Assembly: GCF_016107545.1 (NCBI RefSeq)
Contig: NZ_JABASS010000001.1
Span: 1-64,000, forward strand
From: Psychrobacter namhaensis
GTDB taxonomy: Bacteria; Pseudomonadota; Gammaproteobacteria; Pseudomonadales; Moraxellaceae
DNA: 64,000 nucleotides
Direction of reading: 5' to 3'
The notes under the pieces were generated by a model. The model saw only the letters and a program-made list of their open reading frames with translations. It did no database searches and was not told the DNA's origin. Below are positions 1 through 8,723 of the stretch, in pieces. The translations under genes were made by a program, and so were the position numbers. How positions within the stretch are numbered: position 1 is the first letter of the stretch; each line of letters starts with the position of its first letter.

Positions 1-1
1 T

Positions 2-892
2 GACTCCATTCGCTTGGTTCAGTTTGATAAATACTGCCGTGTTGAGGGCAATCGCGTCAAACTCCCGAATGGCATTGGTCTGGTGAAATTCAGAAAATCG
101 CAAGACATCATCGGCACGATTAAAAACGTCACCATCAGCAAAAAATCAGGTCACTGGTACATCTCGTTTGGCACTGAGCGCGAACTGGCACAGACCCCTC
201 GTCACCCTGCCACAAGCGCCATTGGCTTGGACATGGGTATCAGCAAACTACTCACCACCTCAAACGGTGAAACCATCAAACCCAAGAACAGCTTTAAAGC
301 CAACCAACTCAAACTTGCCAAGCTGCAACGAGGGTTGGCAAAAAAAGTAACATTCAGTGAAAACTGGAAAAAGCAAAAGCATAAGATTCAAAAGCTCCAC
401 CATCATATCGCCAATATTCGCCATGACTACTTGCATAAAATCACCACCAGCATCAGCAAAAACCACGCCATGATTGCTTGTGAGGATTTAAAAGTCGCCA
501 ATATGTCGAGATCTGCAAGTGGGTCGATGGAGAACAAAGGCCGTCAGGTCAAAGCCAAGTCAGGATTAAACAGAGCTATCTTAGATCAAGGCTGGGGTAT
601 GATGGTCAATATGCTTGAGTACAAGCAGCAGTGGCAAGGCGGCTTACTTATCAAAGTAAACCCACGCTACACCAGTCAAACCTGTTCTAACTGTCAGCAT
701 ATCGCCAAGGAAAATAGACAAACTCAAGCAAAATTCGAGTGCGTCAAATGTGGTCATAAAGCCAACGCTGATATTAATGCAGCTAAAAATATTTTATCGG
801 CAGGACATGCCGTGTTGTCTGCGGAGGGAGGATGCAGTAAAGGTCGCCCGTTGAAACAGAAAACTTGCGACGGTCGTGAGAAAGTCGCCTAA
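2..892 (+). CDS. tnpB: RNA-guided nuclease TnpB of an IS200/IS605-family element (5' end outside window)
   Basis: The frame is open to the left edge, so the N-terminal part lies upstream; the first possible internal start is a TTG at 14. Numbering from that TTG, the RuvC-like catalytic acids are all present: D73 in GLDMGISKL, E157 in ACEDLK and D253 in ADINAAKN. A zinc finger (C224, C227, C243, C246) sits between the last two. The family consists of transposon-encoded, omega-RNA-guided DNA endonucleases that help the element persist after excision. The catalytic half shows no frameshift or missing key residue. The gene ends 59 bp before the right end of the element. Whether a tnpA lies upstream cannot be seen. 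Confidence 0.9.
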   Translation, partial: DSIRLVQFDKYCRVEGNRVKLPNGIGLVKFRKSQDIIGTIKNVTISKKSGHWYISFGTERELAQTPRHPATSAIGLDMGISKLLTTSNGETIKPKNSFKANQLKLAKLQRGLAKKVTFSENWKKQKHKIQKLHHHIANIRHDYLHKITTSISKNHAMIACEDLKVANMSRSASGSMENKGRQVKAKSGLNRAILDQGWGMMVNMLEYKQQWQGGLLIKVNPRYTSQTCSNCQHIAKENRQTQAKFECVKCGHKANADINAAKNILSAGHAVLSAEGGCSKGRPLKQKTCDGREKVA

Positions 893-970
893 AGGCTAAC
901 GCTTTTAGAATCCCCCATTTGAGCGCGGCGAAAGTGGTGGGAGTATGTCAATCAAGTGATCCGTTATTTC
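780..970 (+). ncRNA. Probable omega RNA (reRNA) overlapping the tnpB 3' end
   Basis: In characterised TnpB systems the guide RNA is processed from the 3' end of tnpB through the right-end hairpin, and its guide is the flanking DNA beyond the element. By analogy the scaffold covers roughly the last 110 bp of tnpB plus the hairpin at 911-942, and the guide starts at 952 or 956. The extent is inferred; only the hairpin and element end are seen directly. Confidence 0.5.
905..951 (+). mobile_element. Right end of the IS200/IS605-type element
   Basis: Just downstream of tnpB is an imperfect hairpin (911-942; arms TCCCCCATTT and AAAGTGGTGGGA) followed by GTATGTCAA, the typical subterminal structure and TCAA cleavage site of this family. 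TCAA occurs twice in tandem (948-951 and 952-955), so the exact boundary is 951 or 955. The left end is outside the window. Confidence 0.75.
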
Positions 971-982
971 AGTGAGAGACTG

Positions 983-1396
983 TTAAAACTGCATTAAGTG
1001 ACGACTGCCTTGCATCATCATGGCAAGCTCACTAAGTCCAACTAATGCAAAACCTCTAGCAAGATTATTGCCATCAAGTTGATGACGCGTGCTGTTATCT
1101 GTGTCGCTGACACCGCGACTGAGTGCGGTACTGACACAGACGGGCAGTGACAACTCGTACTGCTCAGCGAGATTTTGCCACTCTTTGGTTAAGTTAACTT
1201 GGTCGGCAGACTGCCAGCGTAAACAATTGGCGATATGAGCAGCATCCCCATAAAAAAACACGTTTAATGTGCTATTTTGGGTATTGTCTTTATGAGCGGT
1301 GCTTTGCAAATGAGCGCGAGCATAGCGTAATGCCAGATGGGCAAGTGGGTGACTAGGATCAGCAGTCAATAGGAGTAATGGCGTAGTAGGTGTCAT
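983..1396 (-). CDS. tusD: Sulfurtransferase subunit TusD-like (DsrE family)
   Basis: This is a DsrE/TusD-type small protein. Counting from the ATG at 1396, the sequence LPVCVSTALSRGV carries C87, at the position of the E. coli TusD active-site cysteine; the family ends VQF and this protein ends LMQF. TusD relays persulfide sulfur from TusA to TusE for 2-thiolation of tRNA wobble uridine, within a TusBCD hexamer. An in-frame TTG at 1411 would add five residues; neither start has a clear ribosome site. The partners tusC and tusB normally follow directly, but here the transposon right end lies only 31 bp beyond the stop, so the operon is interrupted or displaced. Confidence 0.75.
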   Translation of the reverse strand: MTPTTPLLLLTADPSHPLAHLALRYARAHLQSTAHKDNTQNSTLNVFFYGDAAHIANCLRWQSADQVNLTKEWQNLAEQYELSLPVCVSTALSRGVSDTDNSTRHQLDGNNLARGFALVGLSELAMMMQGSRHLMQF

Positions 1397-1612
1397 AGGA
1401 GGTCTTATCAATCATCTGTGCTAAAGTTGTTTATGCTAACATAAAGCCGTTCAAAGCAAATAGGTTCACGGTTATTAAACATAGTTTTGTGTCAAATATT
1501 GACATATTCCGTACGGTTATTTGATACTGTGACTGCCTCGTAAGAAAAAACAATAAACTTATAGGCTAGGTTCACGTAGTCTTATCACTCTATATAAGGA
1601 GTTTATGTCCCT

Positions 1613-4477
1613 ATGTTACCTGCTATGCCTTCACGTATGAACCATGGTACCGATTATCAGCCGACGGCCGAACAACTGCATGTCCTGCAGACGGCGAGTG
1701 CCTTTGCTTATCAGATTTGGGAAAGCCGGACGGTATCATGTCAAACGTTTTTACGTAGCTATCCATTAGATCAGACTCTAACGCGCCAGCAAATAGACGA
1801 TTTGATTCAAGACTATACGTTGGATGAAAATTATCAACTCGCTGATGAAGCGAAGGTCATGAGCGGTCTGCGCCATCTGCGGATGCTACTGATGATGCGC
1901 TGGATTTGGCAAGACGCCTTACAGATGATAGCACTTGAGCAATTGACCGATGAGCTGTCCGAATTTGCCGATGGTTGCATCTCGTTTGCGAAAGACTATA
2001 CGTATCGGCATTTGGTTAAAAAGTATGGTGAACCGACTTTTATTAATGCACAAGGTAATGTACAAATTGATGACATGGCGATCATGGCCATGGGTAAGCT
2101 TGGCGCTCAAGAGCTGAATTTATCGAGTGATATCGATCTCATTTTTGTCCATCAAGCACGCGGTGAAACCAATGGGAATAAAGACCATGGCACCCGCAGT
2201 ATAGACAACAAGCGTTTTATGACAAGGCTCGGTCAAGGTATCATCAAATTGCTTGATAATAAGACGGCCGATGGCTTTGTCTTTCGAGTCGATATGCGCC
2301 TGCGTCCTTGGGGTGATGGTAGCGATTTGGCCATTCATCTTTCAGCGTTACAAAAGTATTTTGCTTTGCACGGCCGCGCCTGGGAGCGTTTTGCTTGGCT
2401 AAAAGCACGGGTAGTGGGGCAGGTAGAGCAGCCGTTCTATGATGAGTTACAAGCGCTTATCAAGCCATTTGTCTTTCGTTATTATGTGGACTACAGTGCC
2501 TTTTCAGCACTTAGAGAAATGAAGTCGCTTATCCAAAATCAGGTTGCTCAGCGAGAAGACTTGGATAACATTAAGCTTGGTGCCGGTGGTATTAGAGACA
2601 TTGAGTTTATCGTACAAGCCTTTCAGTTGATCTATGGCGGTAGACATCCACAGCTACAAATTAAGTCCTGTTTGCAATCGATGCAAGTATTGTGCGAGCT
2701 TGGGTATTTAGAGCTGTCAACGTTTGAGCAACTACAAGCCGCTTATCGATTCCTGCGTCGGCTTGAGCATGCCATTCAGGCCATTAACGATCAGCAAACT
2801 CAACGCTTACCACACGATCCGCATTGGCAACATAATCTGGCTCTCACACTTGGATTTGACGATTGGGACGCATTACTAAGCAGGCTCAATCATCATCGGG
2901 ACACTGTCAATGATCCATTTGAGCGTATGGTCACTGAACGTCAAGTGCCTGATCAGGAAGGTGTGGATCTTGAGCCCGAACATCTCGATGCGCAGATAGC
3001 ACGGTTGAATGAAGTGCTCACCGCAGAAAACCGTGAACTGTTACAAGAGTTTTGGCAATCAAAGATGATCGCCAATTTAAGTGACGAGGCGAGAGAGCGT
3101 TTGGATGATGCGTATCCTGTGATTGTGCATGCACTATTGGCGCATCAAGAACAGCAGCAACTGGCCAATACGGCCCTGCCGCGTCTCATGGCATTGCTTG
3201 AAGCTATTTGCCGTCGTTCTATCTACTTGGTCATGATTGCAGAAAACCCCAATGCAACGATAGAGTTAATACCGATGCTATCGGCCAGTCCTTGGATTGC
3301 AAAAGAATTGGCTCAGTACCCTGTTTTGTTAGACAGTTTTTTACAGCAACGCTATCGTCATTTACCGGACAAGCTTGAGTTGCGTGATATTTTGCGCCAA
3401 CAGTTATTGCGGGTAGAACCCAATGATGAAGAAGAGCTGCTTAGCGTCCTACGGTTGTTTAAGAAGAACCAAGTGCTGGCAGTTGCCGCCAGTGACGTAT
3501 TAGCCGAGCGTCCGATTATGAAGGTGTCTGACTCTTTAACGTATATTGCAGCAGTTGTATTGGAAGCCGCGTTGGAGCGCGCGTTTGCCGAGATTGTCAA
3601 ACGTTATGGTTATCCTATCGGTAAGGATGGTGATCCGGTGACGGAAGCTGATTGCGGCTTCGCTATCATCGGTTATGGCAAACTTGGTGGGTTAGAGCTG
3701 TCTTACGCTTCAGACTTAGATTTGGTGTTTTTACATAAAATAAAAGAGCAGGGCATGACCACTGGGGAAAAATCAGTGAGTGGAATGAAGTTTGCTGCGC
3801 GCCTGGTGCAAAAGCTGATGAATTACCTTAATACGCAAACTCGAGATGGGCGCGTGTATGAGATTGACATGCGTCTACGTCCTTCGGGTAATGCTGGCAT
3901 GATGGTGGTGTCTTGTGATGCGTTTGAGACTTATCAGCTTGATAAAGCATGGTCATGGGAGCATCAAGCGCTGGTTCGTGCTCGAGCCATTTGTGGAGAT
4001 CGACGTGTGACAGCACGTTTTTGTGACATTCGGCGAGACGTGCTGGCGCTGCCGCGTACGATTGAGCAAGTACGTAGTGAAATCACCAGCATGCGTATAA
4101 AAATGCAAAAACATCTAGGCACCAGTCAATGGCAACAACAAGCTGGTAAGTTTCATCTTAAGCAAGATGCAGGTGGCATTGTAGACATTGAGTTTTTGGC
4201 ACAGTTTGCTGTGTTGGCGTATTCGCACGAATATCCAAGCTTGACCAAATGGAGTGACAATGTCCGTATTTTTGCAGAAGTTGCGTTACTTGGTATTTGG
4301 GACGAACAAGTCTGTCAGGACTTAACCGATGCGTATCTCAGAATCCGTGCTGCGACCCACCAGTTGGCGCTATCAGAGCAGTCATTACTGGTAGAGGAGT
4401 CGCTATGGCAGGAGACGCGGGCATTGGTACAAGCACAGTGGCAGCGTCTAATGGGTGTGGAGTCCCCTGAAGAATAA
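1613..4477 (+). CDS. glnE: Bifunctional glutamine synthetase adenylyltransferase/adenylyl-removing enzyme
   Basis: The 954-residue protein matches the usual GlnE length (E. coli 946). Two nucleotidyltransferase cores are visible: AMGKLGAQELNLSSDIDL near residue 160, the deadenylylating half, and GYGKLGGLELSYASDLDL near residue 685, the adenylylating half. Each is followed by an RVDMRLRP- or EIDMRLRP-type motif and a GGI(R/V)DIEF motif. The enzyme adds and removes AMP on glutamine synthetase in response to PII state. AAGGAG at 1596-1601 precedes the ATG at 1613; another ATG at 1605 is out of frame. The gene stands alone, 235 bp before ilvE. Confidence 0.96.
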   Translation: MLPAMPSRMNHGTDYQPTAEQLHVLQTASAFAYQIWESRTVSCQTFLRSYPLDQTLTRQQIDDLIQDYTLDENYQLADEAKVMSGLRHLRMLLMMRWIWQDALQMIALEQLTDELSEFADGCISFAKDYTYRHLVKKYGEPTFINAQGNVQIDDMAIMAMGKLGAQELNLSSDIDLIFVHQARGETNGNKDHGTRSIDNKRFMTRLGQGIIKLLDNKTADGFVFRVDMRLRPWGDGSDLAIHLSALQKYFALHGRAWERFAWLKARVVGQVEQPFYDELQALIKPFVFRYYVDYSAFSALREMKSLIQNQVAQREDLDNIKLGAGGIRDIEFIVQAFQLIYGGRHPQLQIKSCLQSMQVLCELGYLELSTFEQLQAAYRFLRRLEHAIQAINDQQTQRLPHDPHWQHNLALTLGFDDWDALLSRLNHHRDTVNDPFERMVTERQVPDQEGVDLEPEHLDAQIARLNEVLTAENRELLQEFWQSKMIANLSDEARERLDDAYPVIVHALLAHQEQQQLANTALPRLMALLEAICRRSIYLVMIAENPNATIELIPMLSASPWIAKELAQYPVLLDSFLQQRYRHLPDKLELRDILRQQLLRVEPNDEEELLSVLRLFKKNQVLAVAASDVLAERPIMKVSDSLTYIAAVVLEAALERAFAEIVKRYGYPIGKDGDPVTEADCGFAIIGYGKLGGLELSYASDLDLVFLHKIKEQGMTTGEKSVSGMKFAARLVQKLMNYLNTQTRDGRVYEIDMRLRPSGNAGMMVVSCDAFETYQLDKAWSWEHQALVRARAICGDRRVTARFCDIRRDVLALPRTIEQVRSEITSMRIKMQKHLGTSQWQQQAGKFHLKQDAGGIVDIEFLAQFAVLAYSHEYPSLTKWSDNVRIFAEVALLGIWDEQVCQDLTDAYLRIRAATHQLALSEQSLLVEESLWQETRALVQAQWQRLMGVESPEE

Positions 4478-4712
4478 TATCAAACTTGCTGATACTCAAA
4501 AAGACTCTGAAACTGTAATGCTTTATCATAATTAAAAACCCTGTGACCACCAACCAAAAGATTTCATTTGCCAACACGGCCAGTGATATAATCGGTTGAG
4601 TTTTAAGTCATAAAAATTGTCGCTGCGGTGTTATGATACGATGTTGATACCCACTGTTAAATACAACCTACCTAAAAAAGTTAGACGTCAGTGCTAACGT
4701 AAGGATTATAAA

Positions 4713-5642
4713 ATGAATATGGCAACACAAGATGGTAAGCTTTGGATGAATGGCACGATGATTGAACAGCCAGATGCTAAAGTCCATGTGCTCACTCACA
4801 GTCTGCATTATGGCATGGCTGTGTTTGAAGGCGTGCGTGCTTACCAAACTGCCGATAAACGTACGGCGATTTTTCGCCTAAAAGAACACACCGAGCGTCT
4901 ACTCGGTTCTGCAAAAATTTTTCAAATGAATGTACCCTTTGATGCAGCGACTCTAGAGCAAGCGCACAAGGATGTGGTCAAGCAAAACAACTTAGCAGAA
5001 GCCTATATCCGACCGCTGATTTGGGTGGGTGCAGAAAAACTGGGTCTGTCTTCACGTGATAACAGCATCAATGCGATGGTCGCTGCTTGGCATTGGGGCG
5101 CTTATCTTGGTGACGAAGGTATCAAAAACGGTATCCGAGTAAAAACCTCATCGTATACGCATCACATGCCAAACGTCACGATGTGTAAGGCGAAAGCATC
5201 TAGTAACTACCCTGTGTCTATCATGGCAAACCAAGAAGTCACTCGTAGTGGCTATGATGAAGCGATCTTAATGGATCCACAAGGCTTTGTTTGTCAGGGT
5301 GCTGGCGAGAACTTATTTTTAGTGAAAAACGGTGAGCTACACACCCCAGATTTGTCTGGCGGCGCTTTAGACGGCATCACTCGTCGTACTATCCTTCAGT
5401 TCGCAGCTGATTTGGGTATCAATGTTATCGAACGCCGTATCACTCGTGATGAGTTTTATTTAGCAGATGAAATCTTTATGACCGGTACTGCTGCTGAAGT
5501 CACGCCTATCCGTGAGTATGATGATCGTATAATCGGTAATGGTGGTCGTGGGCCGTTGACTGAAAAATTGCAAACCCTCTACTTTGATGTGGTGCATGGT
5601 CGCAATGAGAAATATATGGACTGGTTAAGCTTTATTGACTAA
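4713..5642 (+). CDS. ilvE: Branched-chain amino acid aminotransferase
   Basis: This 309-residue class IV aminotransferase carries out the last, reversible step of valine, leucine and isoleucine synthesis. The PLP lysine is K161 in CKAKASSNY, and the family motifs GYDEAILMD, GAGENLFLV and FMTGTAAEVTPI follow in order. AAGGA at 4701-4705 precedes the ATG; M3 is a second possible start. A hairpin terminator follows within 60 bp, so the gene is probably monocistronic. The 235-bp leader contains TATAAT (4587-4592) but no well-placed -35 box, and I saw no attenuator-like leader peptide. Confidence 0.96.
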   Translation: MNMATQDGKLWMNGTMIEQPDAKVHVLTHSLHYGMAVFEGVRAYQTADKRTAIFRLKEHTERLLGSAKIFQMNVPFDAATLEQAHKDVVKQNNLAEAYIRPLIWVGAEKLGLSSRDNSINAMVAAWHWGAYLGDEGIKNGIRVKTSSYTHHMPNVTMCKAKASSNYPVSIMANQEVTRSGYDEAILMDPQGFVCQGAGENLFLVKNGELHTPDLSGGALDGITRRTILQFAADLGINVIERRITRDEFYLADEIFMTGTAAEVTPIREYDDRIIGNGGRGPLTEKLQTLYFDVVHGRNEKYMDWLSFID

Positions 5643-5666
5643 CCAAGCCATTACTTTCAAGGCTAA

Positions 5667-5699
5667 AAAGGCTGAACATAATTGTTCAGTCTTTTTTTT
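5667..5699 (+). terminator. Rho-independent terminator after ilvE
   Basis: Stem AAAGGCTGAACA (5667-5678) pairs with TGTTCAGTCTTT (5683-5694), with one G.T pair and a four-base loop, and runs into eight T residues. Confidence 0.88.
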
Positions 5700-5748
5700 A
5701 TGCTAATATAGCCATCATATTTATTCACACGATTAAAGTGAGCAGCCA

Positions 5749-6585
5749 ATGCTAATAGATTCTAGTGCAGCAGATAATAAAAACGTCAAACAAATTATTT
5801 GTATTAAATGGGGGACAAAGTATGGTGCGGATTATGCCAATAAGTTATACGGCATGGTTTCTCGTAACATCACGCCACCGTTTCGGTTTGTCTGTTTTAC
5901 AGATGATACGACCGATGTACGCCCAGAAATCGAATGCCAAGAGTTGCCACCGCTAGATGTCACTATGCCGACCAATACGTTGGGTAAATGGCCAAAGTCG
6001 CGTTTATGGGGTGAGAAGCTAGGTGATTTGACAGGCACAGTGCTGTTTGTAGATTTGGATGTCATCATAGTAGACAGCCTCGATCCTTTCTTTGAGTATG
6101 GGGAACCAGATGACGTTATTTTGTCCTATAACCCGAGTAACCCCTTAGAGCGCTTAGGGCAGACTTCTTGCTTTAGATTTCAGGTAGGATCGCTTGTTTC
6201 ATTACAAGAGACATTCAAAGCCGATCCGCAAGGTATCGCTGATGAGTATCGATTTGAGCAGCGCTTTGTCACTCGGAATGCCCCAGGCGGTGTTAAGCTG
6301 TTTCCAAAGGCATGGGTAGCACATTTTAGACGTAAATGCCGTCAGCCATTCCCGCTGAACTATATCAAGGAACCAAAGATTCCTAAGGGTGCCCGTATCG
6401 TTATCTTCCCTGGCGACTTATACCCTACGCATGCTATTGAAGGTAGATACAACAAAAATGCGGCTAACAACGCCAAAGATCACCTAAAAAGACTCACTGA
6501 ACCCAAAAATTTAAAGAGACCACTACGTCATTTGCGTCATTTTATCTTACCAGTAGGGTGGATAGAAAAATATTGGAAAGAGTAA
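5749..6585 (+). CDS. Glycosyltransferase of a Psychrobacter-type surface glycan family
   Basis: This 278-residue protein begins with a GT-A-like pattern IICIKWGTKYGADYANKLY and has a probable nucleotide-sugar and metal site D102-L-D104 in LFVDLDVIIVD. It is clearly paralogous to the protein at 13024-13824, sharing the IIC(I/M)KWG, LYxMVSR, CxTDD and (I/V)VIF motifs. The donor sugar and acceptor cannot be told from sequence. No signal peptide or membrane segment is seen, as expected for a cytoplasmic enzyme building lipooligosaccharide or capsule. It is followed by two more glycosyltransferases in the same direction with 100- and 70-bp gaps. Confidence 0.75.
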   Translation: MLIDSSAADNKNVKQIICIKWGTKYGADYANKLYGMVSRNITPPFRFVCFTDDTTDVRPEIECQELPPLDVTMPTNTLGKWPKSRLWGEKLGDLTGTVLFVDLDVIIVDSLDPFFEYGEPDDVILSYNPSNPLERLGQTSCFRFQVGSLVSLQETFKADPQGIADEYRFEQRFVTRNAPGGVKLFPKAWVAHFRRKCRQPFPLNYIKEPKIPKGARIVIFPGDLYPTHAIEGRYNKNAANNAKDHLKRLTEPKNLKRPLRHLRHFILPVGWIEKYWKE

Positions 6586-6687
6586 GCTCAATGCTATATT
6601 TGAGTACTTTCACGTTAAAAAATCAGTATTAAAGCTTTATGTCATAGATATGAGACTTGGAGCATTCATCAGTCAACGGATATAATT

Positions 6688-7554
6688 ATGAAAACAAATG
6701 ATACTATTAGAGTTTTTGTCGGTTGTGACCCAAATAACTGTGATCTAGAGCAGATGATGGTATTAGATTATAGTATTCATAAACATACCAGTGTACCAGT
6801 TGAAATAGTATGGATGCAATTATCGCGTGATCCTAATAGCTATTGGTATTCTAATCCTGAGACTGGTGAAGGATGGAATACTACTAATTGGGACACACCA
6901 TTCTCAGGGTTTCGCTGGGCGATTCCAGAATATTGTAATTATTCTGGACGTGCTATTTATATGGATACAGATGTCGTTATTTTAGATGATTTGTTAAAAT
7001 TGTGGAATCATCCAATTGATGGGAAGTCTATAGTAGCGGCTAAGAAAGTTTCTAAAAAGACTCGTATGTGTACCTGTGTATGGGATTGCAGTCGTGCTAA
7101 AAATAGTCTTCCTTCAGTTGAGAAAATCATGGAGGACGCTGATAGTCATAAAAGAATAATGGAAATGATAAAAAAGAACCCACGACTTTTAGCACCCTTC
7201 AATGACAGCTATAATTGTATTGATGGAGAGAGTTTACCGATAGAAGATATTAAAGTTTTACATTATTCTGATATGGGTACGCAGTTTAGTCACAAGTACT
7301 CATTGAAACGGCTTGAAGCAGAAGGTTCAACGCATTGGTTCGATGGAGAGGTTTTACCACACCCTAGACAAGATTTAGTTGAATTATTTGATAACTATTA
7401 TAATGAAGCTTTGACTAATGGCTATCAACTAGAGAATTATCGAATAGATCCTTTTGGTACCTTTCCAAAAAAAACTCAAAAAGGCTATGTTGGTAATCAA
7501 GTTACCCGTCCAACGTCTTCTAAATCTCTGTTTGCAAGGCTGTTCAAGCGCTAA
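6688..7554 (+). CDS. GT8-like glycosyltransferase
   Basis: The 288-residue protein starts with IRVFVGCDPN and has a DxD motif, D93-T-D95 in IYMDTDVVILDD, as in retaining family 8 (lipopolysaccharide galactosyl- or glucosyltransferase) enzymes. A distal KVLHYSDMGTQ resembles the HxxG/HY(x) substrate region of that group. The specificity is unknown. Codon use is visibly AT-richer than in glnE or ilvE, as is also true of the next two genes, which hints at horizontal exchange. The role in outer-core or capsule assembly is inferred from the neighbours. Confidence 0.72.
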   Translation: MKTNDTIRVFVGCDPNNCDLEQMMVLDYSIHKHTSVPVEIVWMQLSRDPNSYWYSNPETGEGWNTTNWDTPFSGFRWAIPEYCNYSGRAIYMDTDVVILDDLLKLWNHPIDGKSIVAAKKVSKKTRMCTCVWDCSRAKNSLPSVEKIMEDADSHKRIMEMIKKNPRLLAPFNDSYNCIDGESLPIEDIKVLHYSDMGTQFSHKYSLKRLEAEGSTHWFDGEVLPHPRQDLVELFDNYYNEALTNGYQLENYRIDPFGTFPKKTQKGYVGNQVTRPTSSKSLFARLFKR

Positions 7555-7622
7555 TAGTTTCTATAATACAGTTGTAATTTTTTCTAAAGAATGTGCAATA
7601 ATTTATTTATAGGTCGTGTTAT

Positions 7623-8705
7623 ATGAATCAGCATAAAAAAATAGCGTTACTCGTTATTAATTGCTTACAAGGTGGCGGTGCCGAACGTGTTGTACTTACG
7701 CTAGGACAGGGATTCCATGAATTAGGTTATGAAGTACATGTTTTAAGATTCAAACCTCTGATTGAGTACGATCTAAATTCAAATCTAAATTACCATATAC
7801 TTAAATTCAAACCTTATAAGCTAATACCAGGTTCACAACGTCGCGATAAAATTTTTGCTCATGCAGTAGATAAGTATATTTTAAAAGAAATAGGCAGCCC
7901 TGATATCATATTATCTAATCTTGATCGGGCTGATAGTATTATGAGCAACAGTGAGATGCCTAATATTATGTATGTCATTCATACTACATTGTCGTTAAGC
8001 CATCAAGCTAACCAAACCAGCGAGTCTCATAAATTAAAGCAAAAGTTGATTAATAGGTATTCTAAACACCCTTGTATATGTGTGAGTAAAGGCGTTCAGG
8101 AGGATCTCATAAATTATCTTGGTGATATCACTCCTATAACAACTATCAATAACCCTATAGATAAAGTTGCCATTGAGAAAATGGCTGAAGCATTTGTTCC
8201 TGACTATCAAAATTATATTGTGCATATTGGTAGTTTCAAAGAAGCAAAGCGGCACGATATTTTATTAAAAGCATATGCTCAAACAGATATGTCTCTACAG
8301 TTACTGATTTTAGGGAAGGGTAAGCTCAAACGTGAAATAGAGGCATTAATTATTGAGCTCGGTCTAGAAGGTAAAGCGATATTGGTGGGTTTTCATGACA
8401 ATGCCTTCCCTTATGTGAAAAATGCAAGTTTTGAAATATTGACATCCAATAGAGAGGGGTTCCCTTTAGTTATTGCAGAAGCCTTAGCCATTGGGATTCC
8501 AGTCATCAGTACTGACTGTCAGTCTGGTCCTGGCGAAATGTTACCTGCAAAAAACTTGATGTTGACAGATGATATTCATTCAATTAAAGAAAAGTTGAGT
8601 CAAGCGATGAAAGATCCAAATCAATTTAAATCTGATTTTGATGATAGTCTTCTTCCGATAAAAGTAGCCAAAAAATATCTTGAGTTTATGGACAGTCACA
8701 AATAA
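7623..8705 (+). CDS. GT4-family (GT-B fold) glycosyltransferase
   Basis: This 360-residue protein has the two-domain GT-B layout: an N-terminal GGGAERVVLTLGQGF acceptor-side motif (about residues 18-32), and a C-terminal donor domain with HIGSFKEAKRH near residue 200 and EGFPLVIAEALAIGIPVIS near residue 280, the E-x7-E signature of family 4. Such enzymes use UDP- or GDP-sugars in polysaccharide and lipopolysaccharide synthesis. It is AT-rich and is the last gene of the plus-strand glycosyltransferase run, facing a convergent unknown gene 18 bp away. Confidence 0.85.
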   Translation: MNQHKKIALLVINCLQGGGAERVVLTLGQGFHELGYEVHVLRFKPLIEYDLNSNLNYHILKFKPYKLIPGSQRRDKIFAHAVDKYILKEIGSPDIILSNLDRADSIMSNSEMPNIMYVIHTTLSLSHQANQTSESHKLKQKLINRYSKHPCICVSKGVQEDLINYLGDITPITTINNPIDKVAIEKMAEAFVPDYQNYIVHIGSFKEAKRHDILLKAYAQTDMSLQLLILGKGKLKREIEALIIELGLEGKAILVGFHDNAFPYVKNASFEILTSNREGFPLVIAEALAIGIPVISTDCQSGPGEMLPAKNLMLTDDIHSIKEKLSQAMKDPNQFKSDFDDSLLPIKVAKKYLEFMDSHK

Positions 8706-8723
8706 GAGAAAGATTATTAAACT

